The notes: generated by a model from the letters alone, not told the origin. A stretch of 64,000 nucleotides of DNA from Flexivirga aerilata (GCF_013002715.1 NZ_JABENB010000001.1:806001-870000); one strand, 5' to 3'; positions 7,818 through 16,104 are shown, counted from the stretch's first letter. A program made the numbers and translations.

Positions 7818-8312
7818 CTACTGCGCTCTCGGTGCTCTCGGTGCTCTCGGTGTACCGGCATTCTCGGCCGGTATGGCGCTGCGCACCCGATCGGCGATGC
7901 CCTGCACCTCGTCGCGCAACTGCATCAGGTGCGCGTTGTCCAGGCCGGTCGCCTCGGAGACGACCGCCGGCACCGGCACCGCCTGGGCGCGCAGCGACCA
8001 GCCACGCGTCGTCAGCGCGACGAGCACGACCCGCTCGTCGTCGGTCGCGCGCTCCCGGGTGACCAGACCGAGCAGCTCCAGCCGCTTCAGCAGCGGCGAG
8101 AGGGTGCCCGAGTCGAGCTGGAGCTGAGCGCCGAGCTCGCTGACGGTCTGCGGGGACTGCTCCCACAGGGCGAGCAGCACCAGGTATTGCGGGTAGGTCA
8201 CCCCGAGCGGTGCCAGCAGCTCCCGATAGAGCGCTGTCAACGCCCGGGAGGCGCTGTAGAGCGAGAAGCAGAGCTGGTTGTTCAGCCGCAGGCTCTCCGA
8301 TGAGTCCGTCAC
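7818..8312 (-). CDS. MarR family regulator, OhrR-like
   Basis: 164 aa from a GTG start (VTDSSESLR). The MarR winged helix is clear: TYPQYLVLLALWEQ, SELGAQLQLDSGTLSPLLKRLELLGLVTR and the wing DERVVLVALT. A single N-terminal cysteine in NQLCFSLYSASR occupies the peroxide-sensing position of OhrR. It most likely represses the downstream osmC gene until oxidised by organic peroxide. Upstream, AGGTTG ... CAACCT half sites and repeated ttgtg/attgt words around 8330-8360 are plausible operator material. The C-terminus is a short Pro/Arg-rich tail. Confidence 0.88.
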   Translation of the reverse strand: MTDSSESLRLNNQLCFSLYSASRALTALYRELLAPLGVTYPQYLVLLALWEQSPQTVSELGAQLQLDSGTLSPLLKRLELLGLVTRERATDDERVVLVALTTRGWSLRAQAVPVPAVVSEATGLDNAHLMQLRDEVQGIADRVRSAIPAENAGTPRAPRAPRAQ

Positions 8313-8347
8313 GTCATACAACGTATCAGGTTGTGCGCGATTGTATT

Positions 8348-8869
8348 GTGCCCAACCTAAAAGCGTGTCGTAGTCTGCGTCACATAGCATCTGGGGGAAC
8401 GGATCGGGCGGCAGCACTACGGCGCACCTACCTGAGTCTTGGCCTGGGCGAGTTGTGCGCGACGGCGGTGTTCGTCGGCGTCCCCCTCACCGGCGTGGTC
8501 CCGTCAAGCGCCGCGCTCTGGTCCGCGCTCATCCCGTTGGTGCTGGTCCTGCTGCAGGGCGGCGTCTACTGGCTGCTGGCACGCCGATGGCTGGCGCGGG
8601 GTGTGATGCCGCGTGCGGTGGCCTCCGCCTACCGCAGCTTTCGGCTGCTCGACCCGCTGGTCATCGCAGCCGGACTCGTCGGCGTGCTCGTCACCCAGGT
8701 CTCAGCCGAGCAGCGCGTGCTGGCGCTGATGGTCTGGTTGCTCGCGGTCGTCGAATACGTCAACTATTTCGTGGTTCGGCTTGCCTACCCGGCCACAAGC
8801 TGGCTCAGCAAGGTCGGTGAGCGCCGAATCCCTCGACTGGTCATGGACATTCGGGCGAGCGGCAGCTGA
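8348..8869 (+). CDS. Small multipass membrane protein, unknown
   Basis: About 173 aa; the GTG start (VPNLKACRS) is uncertain because no ribosome binding site decides it. At least four hydrophobic stretches are seen: LGLGELCATAVFVGVPL, SALIPLVLVLLQGGVYWLL, LLDPLVIAAGLVGVLV and VLALMVWLLAVVEYVNYF, followed by a basic cytoplasmic tail. No catalytic motif is visible and I do not recognise the family. It is divergent from the MarR gene, and its last 168 bases overlap the 3' end of the convergent PAP2 gene, where this strand's protein looks the more natural one. Confidence 0.6.
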   Translation: MPNLKACRSLRHIASGGTDRAAALRRTYLSLGLGELCATAVFVGVPLTGVVPSSAALWSALIPLVLVLLQGGVYWLLARRWLARGVMPRAVASAYRSFRLLDPLVIAAGLVGVLVTQVSAEQRVLALMVWLLAVVEYVNYFVVRLAYPATSWLSKVGERRIPRLVMDIRASGS

Positions 8870-9703
8870 ACCGGCGGCGCGCTGACGCTCGGACGTCACC
8901 CGATCGACCAGCCACCAGGCAAGACCCACGATGACCCAGCCGACGAGCACGTCGAGCACCCAGTGGTTGGCGGTGCCGACCACGACGAGGGCGGTGACCG
9001 CGGCATACGCAAAGCCGAGCGTGCGCAGCCACCACGCACCGCTGACCGCTGCGACCGCGAGCGCCACCCAGAGCGCCCAGCCGGCGTGCATCGACGGGAA
9101 CGCGGCGAGTTCGTTGGTGCTGCCCGCGAAGGCGCGCGGCGCCGACGCGTCCCCGCCCCACCAGCCGTCGTCGGAGTGCACGCTCAGCACATCGGTGAGG
9201 CCGGCCATCCGGGGCGGCGCGGTCGGCATCGTGAGATAGAAGCCCAGCGCGACGAAGGTGGCGAGCGCGAGCGCGTTGCGGGCGCGCCGGTAGACCTCGC
9301 GGTGGCGGGCGAAGAGCCAGCCGAGCACCGCGAGCGTCACCACGTAGTGCGCCGTCGCATACCAATAGCTGCCGAAGAGCCCGAGCCAGTCGTGCTCGAC
9401 GAAGAGTTCGTTGAGCGACTGCTCCAGGTCCAGGTCCAGCACCGTCTCGACGTGCAGCAGGTCGGCGGCGCGGCCCACCGCAACGTCCAACCGGTCGCTG
9501 GCGAGCAGCCGGCTGCCGGTGTAGGCGACATACAGCGCCGCCACCAGCAGCAGCTCCCTTATGACGGGGCTCGCGTGCGCGAACAGCCGCGAGTGCGAGC
9601 CGGGCCGCTGCGAACCGGCCCGCTGCGAACCGCGCCGCGGCCGGTCTGCCGCGGGCCGCAGTCGCGCGCCGCCGTGGGGGTGAAGGGTGTGTCCGATGCT
9701 CAT
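8702..9703 (-). CDS. PAP2 superfamily phosphatase / inositolphosphotransferase-like
   Basis: 333 aa with about six membrane helices. The PAP2 signature is present: APPRMAG, FPSMHAGWALW (SMHAG, near residue 204) and ANHWVLDVLVGW (HxxxxD, near 250). It should dephosphorylate or transfer a lipid-linked phosphate at the membrane. The last about 55 residues are hydrophilic, lack family character and are antisense to the convergent membrane-protein gene, so they are probably a run-on tail. The gene is divergent from a TetR regulator across a long imperfect inverted repeat and is probably controlled by it. Confidence 0.85.
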   Translation of the reverse strand: MSIGHTLHPHGGARLRPAADRPRRGSQRAGSQRPGSHSRLFAHASPVIRELLLVAALYVAYTGSRLLASDRLDVAVGRAADLLHVETVLDLDLEQSLNELFVEHDWLGLFGSYWYATAHYVVTLAVLGWLFARHREVYRRARNALALATFVALGFYLTMPTAPPRMAGLTDVLSVHSDDGWWGGDASAPRAFAGSTNELAAFPSMHAGWALWVALAVAAVSGAWWLRTLGFAYAAVTALVVVGTANHWVLDVLVGWVIVGLAWWLVDRVTSERQRAAGSAAARPNVHDQSRDSALTDLAEPACGRVGKPNHEIVDVFDDREQPDHQRQHALLG

Positions 9704-9726
9704 CGTTCTCGCTCAACGCACTAAGT

Positions 9727-9782
9727 GGAGGTTTTCTTCCAGATAACCTCCAGCCTACCGCGCTATCCGGAAGGAAAACTCC
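9727..9782. promoter_or_regulatory. Inverted-repeat operator between PAP2 and TetR
   Basis: GTTTTCTTCCAGATA on the left is mirrored by TATCCGGAAGGAAAAC on the right with few mismatches, within the 103-bp divergent intergenic space. This is the arrangement expected for autoregulation by the adjacent TetR protein. Confidence 0.6.
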
Positions 9783-9806
9783 AGTTAGCTCGTTAGACTG
9801 TGTGAC

Positions 9807-10454
9807 ATGCCGAACACCTCGCACCCGGAAGCCTGCGCGCCACTGCGCGCCGACGCCGCGCGCAACCGCACCAAGGTGATCGAGGCGGCCTGCGAACAGT
9901 TCCGGCAAGGCGGCCTGGACATCCCGCTCGAGGACGTCGCGAAGGCGGCCGGCGTCGGCATCGCGACGCTCTACCGCCGGTTCCCGACCCGCGAGGAGTT
10001 GATCGCGGCCGTCTTCGAGGAGCTGTTCGCGTCATACCGCCCGGTGCTGGAGGACGCGGTCGGGCAGGACGATCCGTGGACCGGAGTCGTGCGGCTGGTC
10101 AACGGCCTCTGCGCGCTGCAGGCCGCCGGCGCCGGGCTCGGGGACCTGGTGGCGCTGCGCTTTCCCTCGAGCCCCGCGATGGAGCAGTTGCGCCTGCACG
10201 TCGAGAGCCAGCTGGAGGGGCTGCTCGACCGGGCGCGTGCGTCGGGGCAGCTGCGGCCCGACGCCGACCTGTCCGACCTCATGCTGATCTTCCTCGGCAA
10301 CGCCGAGGTGGTGCGCCGCACGGCGCAGCACGCGCCTGACGCCTGGCAGCGCTACGCGGCACTGCAGCTGGAGTCGCTGCGCGCCCGCCCCGACGCCGCG
10401 CCGCTGCCCGCACCGCTGACCGCGGAGCAGCGGGTCGCGGTGCTCAAGCGCTGA
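9807..10454 (+). CDS. TetR/AcrR family regulator
   Basis: 215 aa. The N-terminal helix-turn-helix is typical: RNRTKVIEAACEQF, then LEDVAKAAGVGIATLYRRFPTREELI (about residues 20-65). The C-terminal ligand domain resembles the SCO-type TetR_C_33 regulators. A TAGACT element sits 7 nt before the ATG, so the mRNA is probably leaderless. It faces the PAP2 gene across an inverted-repeat operator and most likely represses both genes until an unknown ligand binds. Confidence 0.9.
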   Translation: MPNTSHPEACAPLRADAARNRTKVIEAACEQFRQGGLDIPLEDVAKAAGVGIATLYRRFPTREELIAAVFEELFASYRPVLEDAVGQDDPWTGVVRLVNGLCALQAAGAGLGDLVALRFPSSPAMEQLRLHVESQLEGLLDRARASGQLRPDADLSDLMLIFLGNAEVVRRTAQHAPDAWQRYAALQLESLRARPDAAPLPAPLTAEQRVAVLKR

Positions 10455-10562
10455 GCGCAGTCAGCAGAAAAATCTTCCGCACGCGATGTCGAGCAGGCCG
10501 CCGGCCGTTCGACGTACGGGTGGCAAGCAACCGACAACCAACGAAAAGCAGGAGTGATCGCG

Positions 10563-10964
10563 ATGCCACGGTTCATGGGATTCGTGCGGATGGAAGAAGG
10601 CGTCGGCACCCCGCCGAAGGCGCTCTTCGAGGCGATGGACAAGTACATCAGCGAGCTGGCGGCCAAGGGCGTGTTCGTCGACGGAGGCGGGCTCTACGGC
10701 ACCGAGGACGCGGTCAACTTCGTCGCGCGCCAGGGTGAGGTGAGCCGGGTCGACGGCCCGTATGCCGAGGCCAAGGAGGTCGTCGGAGGCTGGGCGATCC
10801 TGCAGTACGACACAGTCGAGGAGGCGGTCGCCGGCCAGCAGGAGTTCGCCGAGCTGCATGCCAAGCACTGGCCGGAGGTGACGGTGGTCGCCACGCTGCG
10901 GCAGATCTCCGACGGCCCCGAGAACCCCGAAAACCCTGAGAGCTCAGACGCGCCCACCGGCTGA
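10563..10964 (+). CDS. DGPF-domain (YciI-related) protein
   Basis: 133 aa; the ATG at 10563 is chosen because AGGAGT lies 8 nt before it. A ferredoxin-like YCII fold is indicated by PRFMGFVRMEEG, the central VDGPYAEAKEVVGGWAIL (DGPF-like motif) and the AELHAKHWPEVTV tail. Genes of this family are regularly placed just before ECF42 sigma factors, as here (23-nt gap). Their biochemical role is unsettled; a sigma-controlled target or accessory factor is the usual suggestion. The last 15 residues are a Pro/Glu-rich tail. Confidence 0.88.
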   Translation: MPRFMGFVRMEEGVGTPPKALFEAMDKYISELAAKGVFVDGGGLYGTEDAVNFVARQGEVSRVDGPYAEAKEVVGGWAILQYDTVEEAVAGQQEFAELHAKHWPEVTVVATLRQISDGPENPENPESSDAPTG

Positions 10965-10987
10965 GCCGGAGTCACTACGCTGCCCCC

Positions 10988-12259
10988 GTGCCGGCGCCTT
11001 CCAGTGCGGATGATCCGAACGGGGCGATAGTCGCCGCGTGGCGGGCCGAATCGGCCCGCCTCGTCGGCGCACTCACCCGGATGACGCGGGACGTGGCGCT
11101 CGCCGAAGACCTGGCGCAGGACGCCCTGGTCGCGGCTCTCGAGCAATGGCCGGTCACCGGCATCCCGGGCAACCCGAGTGCGTGGCTGATGACCACCGCG
11201 AAGCGGCGCGGCATCGACCACTTCCGCCGCGCGGAGGTGCTGCGCCGCAAGGTCACCGAGTTGGCGCACGCCGACCGGGAGAGCGAGACCCAGATGCCCG
11301 ATCTCGACGCGCAGGTCGACCACATCGAGGACGACGTCCTGCGCCTGATCTTCCTGTCCTGCCACCCGTCGCTCACCCCGGAGTCGCGCGCCGCACTGAC
11401 CCTGCGGCTGGTCGGCGGCCTCACCACCGCGGAGATCGCGCGCGGCTTCCTGGTGCCGGAATCCACCATGGCACAACGCATTTCGCGCGCCAAGAAGACG
11501 TTGTCGTCGCGTCGTGCGGAGTTCGAGCTGCCGACCGGGCCCGCACGCACGGAGCGGCTCGACGACGTGATGGCGGTCGTCTACCTGATCTTCAACGAGG
11601 GGTATGCCGCCACCTCCGGCGCCGACTGGATGCGGCCCGACCTGGCGCACGAGGCGATGCGCCTGGCGCGGATGCTCGCCGCGCTCGCACCGGACGAGGT
11701 CGAGGTGCTCGGGCTGCAGGCGCTGCTGGAGCTCCAGGGATCCCGGATCCCGGCGCGCCTCGACGCCGACGGCACGCCGGTGCTGCTGGAGGCACAGGAC
11801 CGGACGCGCTGGGACCAGTTGCTCATCCGGCGCGGCCTCGCGGCGCTCGCCCGGGCCGAGACGATCGCGGAGCGGGGCACACCGGTCGGGCGCTACTTCC
11901 TGCAGGCGTCGATCGCCGCGCAACACGCCCGCGCCGGGCGGCCGGAGGACACCAACTGGCGACGCATCGCCGCGCTGTATGACGTGCTCGCCTCCGCCGC
12001 GCCGGGGCCCGTCGTCGAGGTCAACCGGGCGGTCGCGCACGGTCGCGCGTTCGGTGCGGACGCGGGTCTCGTCATACTCGACGAGCTGGGGGAGGACGCG
12101 CTCGGCGACTCACCGCTCATGCCGAGTGTCCGCGGCGACCTGCTGGAGCGGGCCGGGCGCCGCGACGAGGCACGGGCGGCGTTCACCGAGGCGGCGGCCC
12201 GCACTCGCAACGACGGCGAGCGTGCGATCCTGCGCCGCAGGGCGGGCGCGCTCGGTTAG
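10988..12259 (+). CDS. RNA polymerase sigma factor, ECF42 group
   Basis: 423 aa from a GTG start with TACGCT 6 nt ahead (leaderless type). Sigma region 2 (ALAEDLAQDALVAALEQWP ... MTTAKRRGIDHFRR) and region 4 (LTLRLVGGLTTAEIARGFLVPESTMAQRISRAKK) occupy the first 180 residues. A long helical C-terminal extension (DUF6596/TPR-like, starting DDVMAVVYLIFNEGY) defines the ECF42 group. These sigma factors have no anti-sigma gene and the extension is thought to control activity. The upstream DGPF gene is the expected partner and probable target. The stop codon overlaps that of the convergent VOC gene. Confidence 0.92.
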   Translation: MPAPSSADDPNGAIVAAWRAESARLVGALTRMTRDVALAEDLAQDALVAALEQWPVTGIPGNPSAWLMTTAKRRGIDHFRRAEVLRRKVTELAHADRESETQMPDLDAQVDHIEDDVLRLIFLSCHPSLTPESRAALTLRLVGGLTTAEIARGFLVPESTMAQRISRAKKTLSSRRAEFELPTGPARTERLDDVMAVVYLIFNEGYAATSGADWMRPDLAHEAMRLARMLAALAPDEVEVLGLQALLELQGSRIPARLDADGTPVLLEAQDRTRWDQLLIRRGLAALARAETIAERGTPVGRYFLQASIAAQHARAGRPEDTNWRRIAALYDVLASAAPGPVVEVNRAVAHGRAFGADAGLVILDELGEDALGDSPLMPSVRGDLLERAGRRDEARAAFTEAAARTRNDGERAILRRRAGALG

Positions 12260-12651
12260 CTGCCCGCCGGCAGCTGCACGATCTGGATCAGGTTGCCGCA
12301 GGTGTCGTCGAAGACCGCGATCGTCACGCCGCCCATGTCGGTCGGGGGCTGGGTGAAGCGAACACCCTTGTCCTGCAAGCGATCGCACTCCGCCCGCACG
12401 TCGTCGACCGCGAACGACGCCGCCGGTATGCCGTCGGCCACCAGCGCCCTCGTGTAGGGACCGACGGCCGGGTGGCCGTTCGGCTCGAGCAGGAGCTCGG
12501 TGCCGTCCGGTGCGTCGGGCGAGACCACGGTCAGCCACCGCGCGTCACCGAGCGGGATGTCGTGCTTGACCCGGAAGCCGAGCACCTCGGTGTAGAACTT
12601 CTCGGCCGCGGCCTGGTCCTCGACGAAGACCTGGGTCAGGTAGATCCGCAT
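12256..12651 (-). CDS. VOC/glyoxalase-fold protein
   Basis: 131 aa, one pair of beta-alpha-beta-beta-beta modules: FVEDQAAAEKFYTEVLGFRVKHD at the N-terminus and MGGVTIAVFDDTCGNLIQIVQ at the C-terminus, the canonical glyoxalase/bleomycin-resistance layout. A metal-binding glutamate is not clearly retained in the last strand (LIQIVQ instead of xxEx), so the activity could be binding rather than catalysis. It overlaps the end of the ECF42 gene by 4 bases. An 18-bp minisatellite lies directly upstream of its start. Confidence 0.85.
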   Translation of the reverse strand: MRIYLTQVFVEDQAAAEKFYTEVLGFRVKHDIPLGDARWLTVVSPDAPDGTELLLEPNGHPAVGPYTRALVADGIPAASFAVDDVRAECDRLQDKGVRFTQPPTDMGGVTIAVFDDTCGNLIQIVQLPAGS

Positions 12652-12661
12652 GCGTTCACCT

Positions 12662-12733
12662 CGTGGTGGAGTCGGTCGATGTGGTGGAGTCGGTCGATGG
12701 CGTGTGCCCGGTCGATGGCGTGGGCTGATCGAT
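12662..12733. repeat. 18-bp minisatellite, about four units
   Basis: gtggtggagtcggtcgat occurs twice in exact tandem, followed by two degenerate 17-18-bp units that keep the ggtcgat / gatcgat end. It fills the space between the divergent VOC and 44-aa genes and is likely to vary in copy number. Confidence 0.65.
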
Positions 12734-12866
12734 GAAGGACAGGATCTCGGTCACCAGCCGCCCCGGCGGGATCGCCGCGGTGATCCTCGTCGGCGTCGCG
12801 GTCTTCGCGGGAATCACGCTGCGCGGTGTCTCCGCCCAGGCCGACCTCTCCGACGCGGAGCACTGA
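12732..12866 (+). CDS. Candidate 44-aa single-pass membrane protein
   Basis: Predicted MKDRISVTSRPGG followed by one hydrophobic helix (IAAVILVGVAVFAGITL, residues 14-30) and a short acidic tail ending DLSDAEH. The basic N-terminus, single helix and acidic end are typical for a small inner-membrane protein. No good ribosome binding site is visible, which lowers confidence. In its favour, a strong terminator in the same direction follows 38 bases after its stop, where no other plus-strand gene would need one. It has no recognised family. Confidence 0.4.
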   Translation: MKDRISVTSRPGGIAAVILVGVAVFAGITLRGVSAQADLSDAEH

Positions 12867-12904
12867 ACCGCGCGCACTGAGCTCGACCCCCGAGACCGAA
12901 CACC

Positions 12905-12940
12905 GAAGATCCCGAGCCCCCCATGCGGCTCGGGATCTTC
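12905..12940 (+). terminator. Terminator before the MMPL gene
   Basis: GAAGATCCCGAGCC pairs with GGCTCGGGATCTTC (14-bp perfect arms, 8-nt loop) and is followed by tgt. It would stop plus-strand transcripts entering from 12.7-12.9 kb. Confidence 0.7.
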
Positions 12941-12994
12941 TGTCGGTGGCTCCGGTGCTGACCGCGGTCACCTCGCGGACTTCACCCGAGCCTA

Positions 12995-13016
12995 TTTCCG
13001 TACTATCGTACTGAAA
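12995..13016. promoter_or_regulatory. Probable TetR operator for the MMPL operon
   Basis: TTTCCGTACTATCGTACTGAAA is an imperfect palindrome with matching TTTC/GAAA ends and two GTAC cores. It lies about 80 bases before the MMPL start, and a TetR gene is downstream in the same operon, so autoregulation is likely. Confidence 0.6.
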
Positions 13017-13094
13017 GATTGGGAGCGCCCACCGCCGGCGTCGATGTGCTTGTCGGTGTGGTTATCGGTGTGGTTGTCGTGTTCGGGAGGCACA

Positions 13095-15296
13095 GTGTCC
13101 AAATACCTTGCAAACATTGCCCGTTGGTGTTTTCGCCACCGCAAGACGGTCGTCGCGCTCTGGATCCTCGTCGCTGCTGCGGTGATCGCCACCGCCCAGC
13201 TGAGCGGCGGCAAGACCAACGACAACTTCACGATCCCGGGCACCGAGTCCCAGCAGATGCAGGACCTGCTGGCCAAGGACCTGCCTGCGGCCGGCGGCGC
13301 CCAGACCCGGGTGGTGTTCGCCACCCACGGCAGTCAGAAGCTGACATCCCCGACCAACGTGCAGGCGGTCAAGGAGACGATGGCCCAGCTGGCCAAGGTC
13401 CCGGGGGTGGTCGCGGTGACCGATCCCTTCTCGACAAAGCAGGTGTCGCCGTCCGGCCAGGTCGGGCTCGGCACCATCCAGTACAAGGACGCCGCGCAGG
13501 ACGTCAGCAGCTCGACTCTCGACCGGGTGAATGCGGTCTCCGACACCGCTCGCAACGCGGGCGTCCAGGTCGAGTACGCCGGATCGGTCTATCCCGGCTC
13601 GGAATTCACCATCAGTGAGATCCCCGAGATCATCGGCATCGTCGTCGCGTTCATCGTGCTGCTGGTGACCTTCGCGGCATTCGTCGCGGCCGGCCTGCCG
13701 ATCATCAACGCGATTCTCGGCGTGATCGTAACGGTCATGTCGGTCACCGCGCTGGCCGCTGTCGTCGACATCGCGTCGACGTCGACCACCGTCGCACTCA
13801 TGCTCGGCCTGTCCTGCGGCATCGACTACGGGGTCTTCATCCTCTCCAGGCATCGCAACAACCTCATCGCCGGACTCGACGTGGAGGACTCGGTCTACCT
13901 CGCCGTCGGGACGGCGGGCAGCTCGGTGGTGTTCGCCGGCCTGACGGTCATCGTCGCCCTCTGCGGTATGGCGGTTGTCGGCATCCCGTTCCTCACGGTG
14001 ATGGGGCTGGCCGCCGCCGGCGCCGTCCTGATCGCACTGCTGATCGCGCTCACCCTGCTGCCCGCGTCGTTGGGGTTCGCCGGCCGCAAGGTCATCAGCT
14101 TCATCCCGTCGCCCGGGATGCCCGGGCACCACGAGGCGATCGCCCGGCAGGCGGTCGAGGCTCCGGAGAAGAGCGCCGGCGGCGTCTGGGCGCGGTTCGT
14201 CGTCCGCTTCCGGGTGCCCGTGCTGATCGTCGGTGTGCTGGGTCTGCTCGTCATGGCGTCGCCGGCGCTCGACATGCAGCTCGGCCTGCCGAGCGGGTCG
14301 TCGCAGTCCAAGGACAACACCGCCCGCAAGGCGTACGACCTGACCACCGAGGGCTTCGGTGTCGGGTTCAACGGCCCGCTGCTGGTCACCGCGCAGAACG
14401 TCGACAGCCCCGCCGACGTGCAGCAGCTCGTCGGCGCCCTGCAGAAGCAGGACAACGTGGTGACCGCGGTCCCGACGGTGAGTCAGGGCAAGCTCGCGAT
14501 CATCTCGGTGATCCCCAAGACCGGGCCCAACGATCCGAAGACCGCTGATCTGGTCACCCACCTGCGCGACAACCGCAGTCAGATCGAGGGCACGACGGGC
14601 ACCAAGATCCTGGTGGGCGGCCAGACCGCCTCCAACATCGACGTCTCGACCAAGCTCACCGATGCGCTGCCGATCTTCCTGATCGTGGTGGCGGCGCTGG
14701 CGTTCGTGCTGCTGACGTTCGCGTTCCGGACCATCCTGATCCCGATCAAGTCGATCGTCGGCTTCCTGCTGTCGGTCGGAGCGGCGTTCGGCCTCGAGGT
14801 CGCGATCTTCCAATGGGGTTGGGGTGCAAGCCTGTTGGGCGTCACCAAGGGCGAGATCATCAGCTTCCTGCCGCTGATCATGCTCGCGATCATCTTCGGC
14901 CTCTCCAGCGACTACGAGGTTTTCGTCGTCTCGCGCATCAAGGAGGACTACACCAAGACCGGTGACGGTCGGGGCGCCGTCGAGCGCGGCACCACCTCCT
15001 CCGCCCGCGTGGTCACCGCGGCGGCGCTCATCATGTTCTCGATCTTCGTCGCGTTCATGGTCACCGACGACCCGACCATCAAGGCGATCGGATTCGGTTT
15101 CGCCGCAGGCGTTTTCATCGATGCCTTCGTCGTACGGCTGACGCTCGTGCCGGCCCTGATGGCGATCGTCGGCTCGAAGGTCTGGTATCACCCGCAGTGG
15201 TTCGCCCGGCACATTCCGGACCCCGACATCGAGGGTGAGAAACTCAGCAAGGAGTTCGAGGACCGCCTCCACCCCGCCGAAGCACCGCAGACCTAG
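13095..15296 (+). CDS. MMPL family RND transporter
   Basis: 733 aa from a GTG with GGGAGG at 5-nt spacing. Membrane topology is that of MMPL: a first helix (VALWILVAAAVIATA), a large extracytoplasmic loop, five helices including the SSD-like block with GLSCGIDYGVFILSRHR, a second extracytoplasmic loop, then a matching block with GLSSDYEVFVVSRIKEDY. The two Asp-Tyr pairs are the proton-relay positions of the family. It exports lipids or hydrophobic drugs by proton motive force. It is followed 38 nt later by its probable TetR repressor. No mycolate or polyketide genes are adjacent, so the cargo is unknown. Confidence 0.93.
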   Translation: MSKYLANIARWCFRHRKTVVALWILVAAAVIATAQLSGGKTNDNFTIPGTESQQMQDLLAKDLPAAGGAQTRVVFATHGSQKLTSPTNVQAVKETMAQLAKVPGVVAVTDPFSTKQVSPSGQVGLGTIQYKDAAQDVSSSTLDRVNAVSDTARNAGVQVEYAGSVYPGSEFTISEIPEIIGIVVAFIVLLVTFAAFVAAGLPIINAILGVIVTVMSVTALAAVVDIASTSTTVALMLGLSCGIDYGVFILSRHRNNLIAGLDVEDSVYLAVGTAGSSVVFAGLTVIVALCGMAVVGIPFLTVMGLAAAGAVLIALLIALTLLPASLGFAGRKVISFIPSPGMPGHHEAIARQAVEAPEKSAGGVWARFVVRFRVPVLIVGVLGLLVMASPALDMQLGLPSGSSQSKDNTARKAYDLTTEGFGVGFNGPLLVTAQNVDSPADVQQLVGALQKQDNVVTAVPTVSQGKLAIISVIPKTGPNDPKTADLVTHLRDNRSQIEGTTGTKILVGGQTASNIDVSTKLTDALPIFLIVVAALAFVLLTFAFRTILIPIKSIVGFLLSVGAAFGLEVAIFQWGWGASLLGVTKGEIISFLPLIMLAIIFGLSSDYEVFVVSRIKEDYTKTGDGRGAVERGTTSSARVVTAAALIMFSIFVAFMVTDDPTIKAIGFGFAAGVFIDAFVVRLTLVPALMAIVGSKVWYHPQWFARHIPDPDIEGEKLSKEFEDRLHPAEAPQT

Positions 15297-15334
15297 CAAC
15301 GACCCCCCGAAGACCCAGCAAGGACCGACCTCTC

Positions 15335-15946
15335 ATGATCGACGGCCGCCGCGCCCGCAGCGCACGCACCCGGGCCGCGCTCATCGACGCTGCTCTGGAG
15401 CTCATCGTGCGCGAGGGCGCGGGGTCGGTCACCCAGCGGAAGGTGGCAGCGGCGGCGGGCACCTCGCTCGCCTCGACGACCTACCACTTCCGCACCGCCG
15501 AGGACCTGGTCATCGCGGCATTCGAGGAGAGTGCGCGGCGCACCAGCGACCAGCTGGAGACGATGGCCGAGAACGTCGTGTCCGGGCGCAGCGACCTCAT
15601 CGACGCGGCGATGGCGTTCGCGGCCAGGGCGCCGTACGGCGTGGACTTCCCGTCCGACGCGATCCCGCAACTGGTCGCCGCCGCGGCCCACAACCCTCGA
15701 CTGCGCGCGGTCAGCGAGAGCTACTTCGCCGGTATGGCGCAGCTCTTCGCCCCGTGGACCACGCCGCCGGACGCCGGCAGCACGGTTGCGCATGCCCTCA
15801 CCGGACTGCTGCTGCACGAGCTCGAACGCGGCGAGCACCGCCCGACGGCCGCCTTCCGCACCGACGTCACGCGGTTGTTCGACGCGTTCGGGATCACCGA
15901 GCGGGTGGCCGACGCCGCCCGCCGGTCGCGCGCCGCAGCCGAGTGA
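15335..15946 (+). CDS. TetR family regulator of the MMPL operon
   Basis: 203 aa. Helix-turn-helix: RTRAALIDAALELIVREGAGSVTQRKVAAAAGTSLASTTYHFRTAEDL written across residues about 8-50 in the usual TetR layout. The C-terminal ligand-binding domain is generic. It is second in the MMPL operon, and a palindrome upstream of the transporter gene is the likely operator. The inducing ligand is probably a transporter substrate. It is followed by a long inverted-repeat element and a terminator. Confidence 0.88.
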   Translation: MIDGRRARSARTRAALIDAALELIVREGAGSVTQRKVAAAAGTSLASTTYHFRTAEDLVIAAFEESARRTSDQLETMAENVVSGRSDLIDAAMAFAARAPYGVDFPSDAIPQLVAAAAHNPRLRAVSESYFAGMAQLFAPWTTPPDAGSTVAHALTGLLLHELERGEHRPTAAFRTDVTRLFDAFGITERVADAARRSRAAAE

Positions 15947-15980
15947 CGGCGAGCGCGCCGCGATCAGCGGCCGGTCGCAC

Positions 15981-16062
15981 GCAAAAGTCGACCCTCGGCA
16001 TACGAACACGCCGACGATCCGCGCAGACGCGGCGCGTTGCTCTGCCGAGGGTCGACTTTTGC
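15981..16062. repeat. 82-bp element with perfect 20-bp terminal inverted repeats
   Basis: GCAAAAGTCGACCCTCGGCA at the left end is matched perfectly by its reverse complement at the right end (16043-16062). The 42-bp interior contains a further cgccg/cggcg stem. There is no ORF in it. It looks like a small non-autonomous intergenic repeat rather than a terminator, since a proper terminator follows 43 bases later. Confidence 0.75.
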
Positions 16063-16104
16063 CGGCAACCCGCCGCGCTACGACGACGGCCGCCTCACCA
16101 CGAC

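Noticed and set aside
8210..8347. N-terminal extension of the small membrane protein at 8348
   Set aside because: It is antisense to the MarR gene and its promoter, and its Arg/Ser-rich content is shadow-like.
10563..12259. DGPF gene plus unusual sigma factor as a novel system
   Set aside because: This is the established ECF42 arrangement.
13062..15299. A 745-codon minus-strand frame opposite the MMPL gene
   Set aside because: Composition is Arg/Asp/His-rich as expected for the shadow of a high-GC gene; the plus strand is a clear transporter.
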